DNA of 64,000 nucleotides, taken from NCBI GenBank assembly GCA_030549775.1, contig CM060180.1:85697172-85761171 (forward strand). The letters run 5' to 3'. Position numbers and translations under genes: made by a program. Origin of the DNA: Tamarix chinensis. Taxonomy: Eukaryota > Streptophyta > Magnoliopsida > Caryophyllales > Tamaricaceae. Under the pieces are notes generated by a model. The model saw only the letters and a list, made by a program, of their open reading frames with translations, was not told the DNA's origin and did not search any database. Positions 60,058 to 64,000 of this stretch are shown here, in pieces. The first letter of the stretch is position 1; each line of letters begins with the position of its first letter.

Positions 60058-60774
60058 TGTAACACTTACAAAAATCATGATTAAATTTTTTTTGTTTAAT
60101 CAGACAAATACAAGCATGGGGGGTGCTACCACTGTGATCAGTACAAGTCCAACCCCTAGCTAGTCTCGTACCAACCACAATGCTAATGAAAAATTTTCAT
60201 AAGACATTATACACACTTAAAATAGAGATTTATAGAAAATTAAAATGTTCATAACAAGAGAATCAGAGTGCACAATAAAAGGTTATTACAACATAAATAG
60301 AGTACAAAGTCAAAGTCCCCAAGGGGATAAAGGATACAATACAATAAAACAAAATAGAAATAAAACAAAAACATAAGTAAATAGAGATAAAAGAGAGTCC
60401 CGTCTACATCGATCTCAAGCCCCCATGCCAAGTCCAACGGTCAACTCTTAGCCCCACCCGATGCCTCATAAGTATCATAGGCATAAAAAATGGCATCTCT
60501 TACCTACATAAACTCAGTAGGGTCCTCTACTCGTGGGAATGAACAACACCCATGAAACGGGTGGCTAGTATGCTATGTACTGAGAAAAGTAACCATGTAG
60601 CTAAGGCCATACATAAAAAGGCATATAATACAAGCAAGGTCATATAGATAAACCATACAAGCAATATAGATAGTAGAGGCCGTGTTACAGTCTGATTAAA
60701 CTTAATCATTAGATCTCTAGTCAATATACTCATTTCACATCATGCTTTTTATAAGTTTATGCAAGTACAAGAAT

Positions 60775-61120
60775 CCCACTATTATAGCCCATGGATAGGA
60801 AATATACAGGATAGAACACTCTCAACCACTATTATTTTCTCATGGATCGGTATCTAGGGTAAAGTGATCCTAGCCAATATTATGCCAGTGGATCAGTCTA
60901 GCTCCGACTCTCAAGGTGTTTCACTATAAGTAATTAGTATCTTTCCCATGTCTTATCATTATGTAGAGTTTGGTTTATTAAGCTCGGGATCCCCCCACTA
61001 TTATAGCCGGTGGATTGGAAATATACAGGGTAGAACGCTCTTGACCACTATTATTCATCGGTGGATCAGTCTTCAGGACACCCCGGCACCTAGCCACTAT
61101 TATGTTAGTGGATTGGTCTG
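60775..61120 (+). repeat. CCAC...GTGG tandem repeats of A5
   Basis: About six units carry CCACTATTATAGCCGGTGGAT-like cores (loose consensus) and AGGGTAGAACGCTCTTGA-like spacers. Confidence 0.8.
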
Positions 61121-62597
61121 GGTCTGGCTCAATAATATTTCACTTTAAATGATTAGTGCATTATCTATGTCTTTTTCAATATATGTTTTCACCCTAAACA
61201 TGCATGTTCTTTGGACTACCCACTCACATAATCCATTTACTCCTATTCTCCTAAGAGGGGCCCATCCCATATCTTGGGATTTCTTTGCCTCCTAATATGT
61301 TCAAACATCCTTTCTCTCTTCTCATTACTCACAACAAATACCCAACTCCTAAGTGTGTGGGTCAAGGCCCACTTCCCTATATCATCTAAGTCAACTCACT
61401 ATCGCCCTCTAGGGTTTTCCTCCAAGGAAACCCTAATTTAGCTTATATGGCCCAACCTTCTTCTATCCTACACAACTCATGCTCCTTTACCCCCAACCCA
61501 TCACCTCACTTAGATTCAACCCCAAGCATTCCACTCTACTTCCCATTTTATACATATGACCACGAAACCCTAGTTGGCCACCCCAAACCCTAACACCTCT
61601 CTTTTCTCATGTGTCATCTCTCTAATACTCTCACCTACCATCCCCTCTTCCACATGACACACACATTCACCCTCCATGTGACATCATTCCACTCTTACCT
61701 TATATTCCAATCCTCTCCATTATTTTTCCCTTCCAAAATCTCCTCCACTTAGGGTTTTCCTCCCAAATCCTAGCCAAGCTCCATATGCACTCTTATACTA
61801 ATCAACGTACTATTTTTCACCCATGGACTCCAATCACCCAAACAACACTTTTCTTACCTTACTTAGACCTCAAGTCAACTTTTTCCACATAAGGATCCTT
61901 CCTATGTGGAAATCATCCATCCTATGAAAACCCTAGACTTTGTTGTGCAAGATTTACTTCACCCTCTTATTTTGTCCATATTATCCTTCATTTGTCCCCT
62001 CATAAGTTATGAGATAATTAGGTCATTCTCATTTCCCTCTAGTCAACTCATTTCCTCTTTTCCCCTTTCATTCTTTCACCCCATACCATATCTTTAAGGC
62101 ATCCTAGCATGCATATCCTAGAAGGCCACATCACATAACACCACAAGCACAATATACATATCATTTTCACATGCCATAAGGAGGACACATAAATGTACCT
62201 TAAATCCTTGTTGTGCTATAAGTAAGTGGTCATAATCACATAAGGTACACAACATAACATAACACACGGCATATAAAGCACATAACACATATAATAGGCC
62301 TTAAATACATCCTTACATAAATTGATATCAGGCTTAGAGCATGCTCCTACGCCTCCTTGGGGTTTTGACTTGGTTCATTTATAAGACGAAAATACTAGGG
62401 TTAACTTTCCTTTAACCAACATTATCATTATTTCCAGCTTTACCTTTATCATAACCTAGTATTAGGGTTAATAATAATAATAGTAGCTTTATAAGTAAAA
62501 ATAAGGTTATTATTCTTAAAATGGTTAATCATGCTATTATTAGTCAAAATTATTAGTAGTAATGCTAAAATAGTGACAATAATGGTAATAATGATAA

Positions 62598-62616
62598 CAA
62601 TAACAATAACAACGAC

Positions 62617-62662
<46 letters not shown>

Positions 62663-62823
62663 GTTGTAGTAGTAGTAGTAGTGGTAGTGATAATAATAAT
62701 AATAATAATAATAATAGTTTAAATAATCATAATAATAATAATATTAGTAATATTAGTAATAATAGTGACAATGTTAACAACAACAACAACAACAATGATG
62801 ATGATGATGATGATGATGATGAT
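62598..62823. repeat. compound AAT / GTA / CAA / GAT microsatellites of A5
   Basis: An AAT run (about 62617-62660) is followed by GTAGTAGTAGTAGTAGTGG, a second AAT run to 62717, and later CAA (62776-62793) and GAT (62795-62823) runs. The tract sits at the same place in the element as the ATT tract of A2. Confidence 0.93.
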
Positions 62824-62929
62824 AAGAATGATAATGGAAATAATAATGGTAACAATGATAATAACACTAATAAAATAAAATAACAATTACATTAATTATG
62901 TTTAAAGGTTAGGGCACAACCTAGTGGTG

Positions 62930-64000
62930 ATGGCAGTTAGGCAGTGGCGACGGTGGTGGTGGAGGAATTAGGGGTCAGAGAGGTGGCTATTTAGGCTAGA
63001 AGAAGGGGAGTGAGATGGTGGTTTTGACGGTGGTGGATCCTCTGGATTGAGAGGGTTGGAGGAGTGGTGGTGGCGTAGCAAAGGTGGCGGTGTAGGTAGT
63101 GGTTGTTATGGTGGCCGAGAGTGGTGAAAAAGGAGGAAGGGTGAAGGAAAGGGAAGTAGGGAGAAAGGAAGGTAGGAGGAGGTAGAGGAGGCTTTGCTAA
63201 GGGGTTTTGGTAGTAGAAGAGGCGATGGTTGCAGCTGAGATGGTGGCACACAGGGGGAGAGGGGCAATGATGGGTGCAAAGTAGCAGATCGAGCAACCAA
63301 CTTTGCACAGTTGAGGCAGCTCGTGTAGGGAAAAATAGGGGTGGTGAGTGATATGGTTCGGTGGAGGGTAATGTAGGGAAGCTTTTGGGCAATGTTTCAA
63401 GCAATAGTGTTGGGAAATGGTGGCAGGGATTGTATCTAAAGTGGCAGTAGCAGAAGGAAGGCTGAAATTTCTAAATAGGGGAAAGAGGGCCACATGGGGA
63501 TTGGTTAGAGTATTTATAGGCCATTGGGGAGAGGATGAGAAACGGGGGAAGAGGAAAAAGGGGCAGGTGTGGAAAAGCTCATCGATTGGCAATGGCAGGC
63601 CTGTATAAGCCTGTAGTTTTGTAGGTTTGGTTAGGTCGGGGATGAGAAAAGGAAAGGGAGAGAGGCACGCATGAGGGCAAGTACAGGTAGGTCGAGGTTG
63701 GAATTGGTAAGGAAAGGGACAGGGAAGAGAAGGGAGGTGGTACAGTGGCTGGGCAGGTTTGGGTGTAGAGTTGCAGGTCGCCTGTAACACATGGGAAGGG
63801 AGGAAGAAGAAAGAGGGGGGGGTCGGCCAACCAATCTAGGGGAAAAAGAAAAGAGAGAAAAAAGAGGGGGATAGGGTGGGTGAGGTGGAGAGGAAAAAAA
63901 AAAGAAAGGTGGGTTGGGCTGTGCAGGGGAGATAAAAGAGTGAGGAGAGTTGGGCCACGTGGGGCGCGGGCCAAACTGGGGAAGGATGAAAAAAAAAAGA
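62930..64000 (+). repeat. purine-rich low-complexity block of A5
   Basis: The plus strand is rich in GGTGG, GGAGG and GAAAGGGAG runs with TTGGCC/GGCCACGTGGGGC pieces. It corresponds to the purine blocks of A1-A3. Apparent long minus-strand frames are Pro/Ser/Leu-rich artefacts. Confidence 0.83.

Larger units (their letters stand above)
60058..64000 (+). mobile_element. A5: A element running past the window end
   Basis: The head is TGTAACACTTAC, preceded by GAAAA. A decayed stem-loop follows near 60138-60180, then a form of the CAGTAC palindrome (CTAGTATGCTATGTACTG near 60565-60582), CCAC...GTGG repeats (60775-61120), a CCCTAA/CCCTTT-rich middle (61190-62330), a block near 62340 with CTCCTACGCCTCCTTGGGG shared with A2 (14290-14340, inverted), an AAT tract and a purine-rich block to the end. 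The layout is that of A2. It interrupts a Harbinger transposase. Its right end and duplication lie outside the window. Confidence 0.72.

Noticed and set aside
62991..63974. Minus-strand frames of 131, 137 and 197 codons
   Set aside because: Same cause in the purine block of A5; no domain and no codon pattern of a gene.

Overview
This is nuclear DNA from a flowering plant with a repeat-rich genome. The evidence is one complete gene with 30 GT-AG introns that encodes a homomeric (eukaryotic-type) acetyl-CoA carboxylase, (TTTAGGG)-like repeats of the plant telomere type, and remains of typical plant transposons (Ty1/copia, Ty3/gypsy, LINE, PIF/Harbinger, MULE, a plant-mobile-domain gene, Stowaway-like and hAT-like MITEs). 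The species cannot be named from the sequence.

Layout. 1-5350: old repeat debris (Ty1/copia RNase H with a probable 3' LTR, and a LINE reverse transcriptase on the minus strand). 5351-18698: a nested cluster built on one long non-coding element (A1) bounded by a 5-bp target-site duplication. It has been invaded by element B1 (which carries a solo LTR, C), by a second B copy (B2), and by an inverted relative, A2. 18704-21761: a decayed plant-mobile-domain gene and a telomere-like tract. 21762-30038: a third A element (A3) with a perfect 5-bp duplication, itself split by a decayed, internally deleted Ty3/gypsy element with two 846-bp LTRs. 31180-47240: the acetyl-CoA carboxylase gene on the minus strand (coding span 31405-45692, 31 coding exons, 2258 codons plus stop), with 3' UTR and probable leader and promoter. 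47250-54381: AT-rich intergenic DNA with MITEs, a second copia fragment and a MULE transposase fragment. 54382-57240: truncated element A4. 58252-60040: a PIF/Harbinger element cut by element A5 (60058 to beyond the window end).

The one functional gene makes cytosolic malonyl-CoA, joining biotin carboxylase, biotin carrier and carboxyltransferase in one chain. Everything else recognised is mobile or tandemly repeated and broken.

The most unusual content is the A family: five long LTR-like elements (about 4.4-5.6 kb without insertions where measurable) with no visible coding capacity. They share TGTAACACC/GGTGTTACA ends, 5-bp duplications where both ends are seen, a stem-loop close to the 5' end, a CAGTAC...GTACTG palindrome, tandem CCAC...GTGG repeats, either a (TTACCAAAATGCCC) array or an AAT tract, and a purine-rich 3' block. 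In A1 the array has a regular period of about 146 bp. Coordinates were read by eye, and element boundaries without a duplication are approximate.
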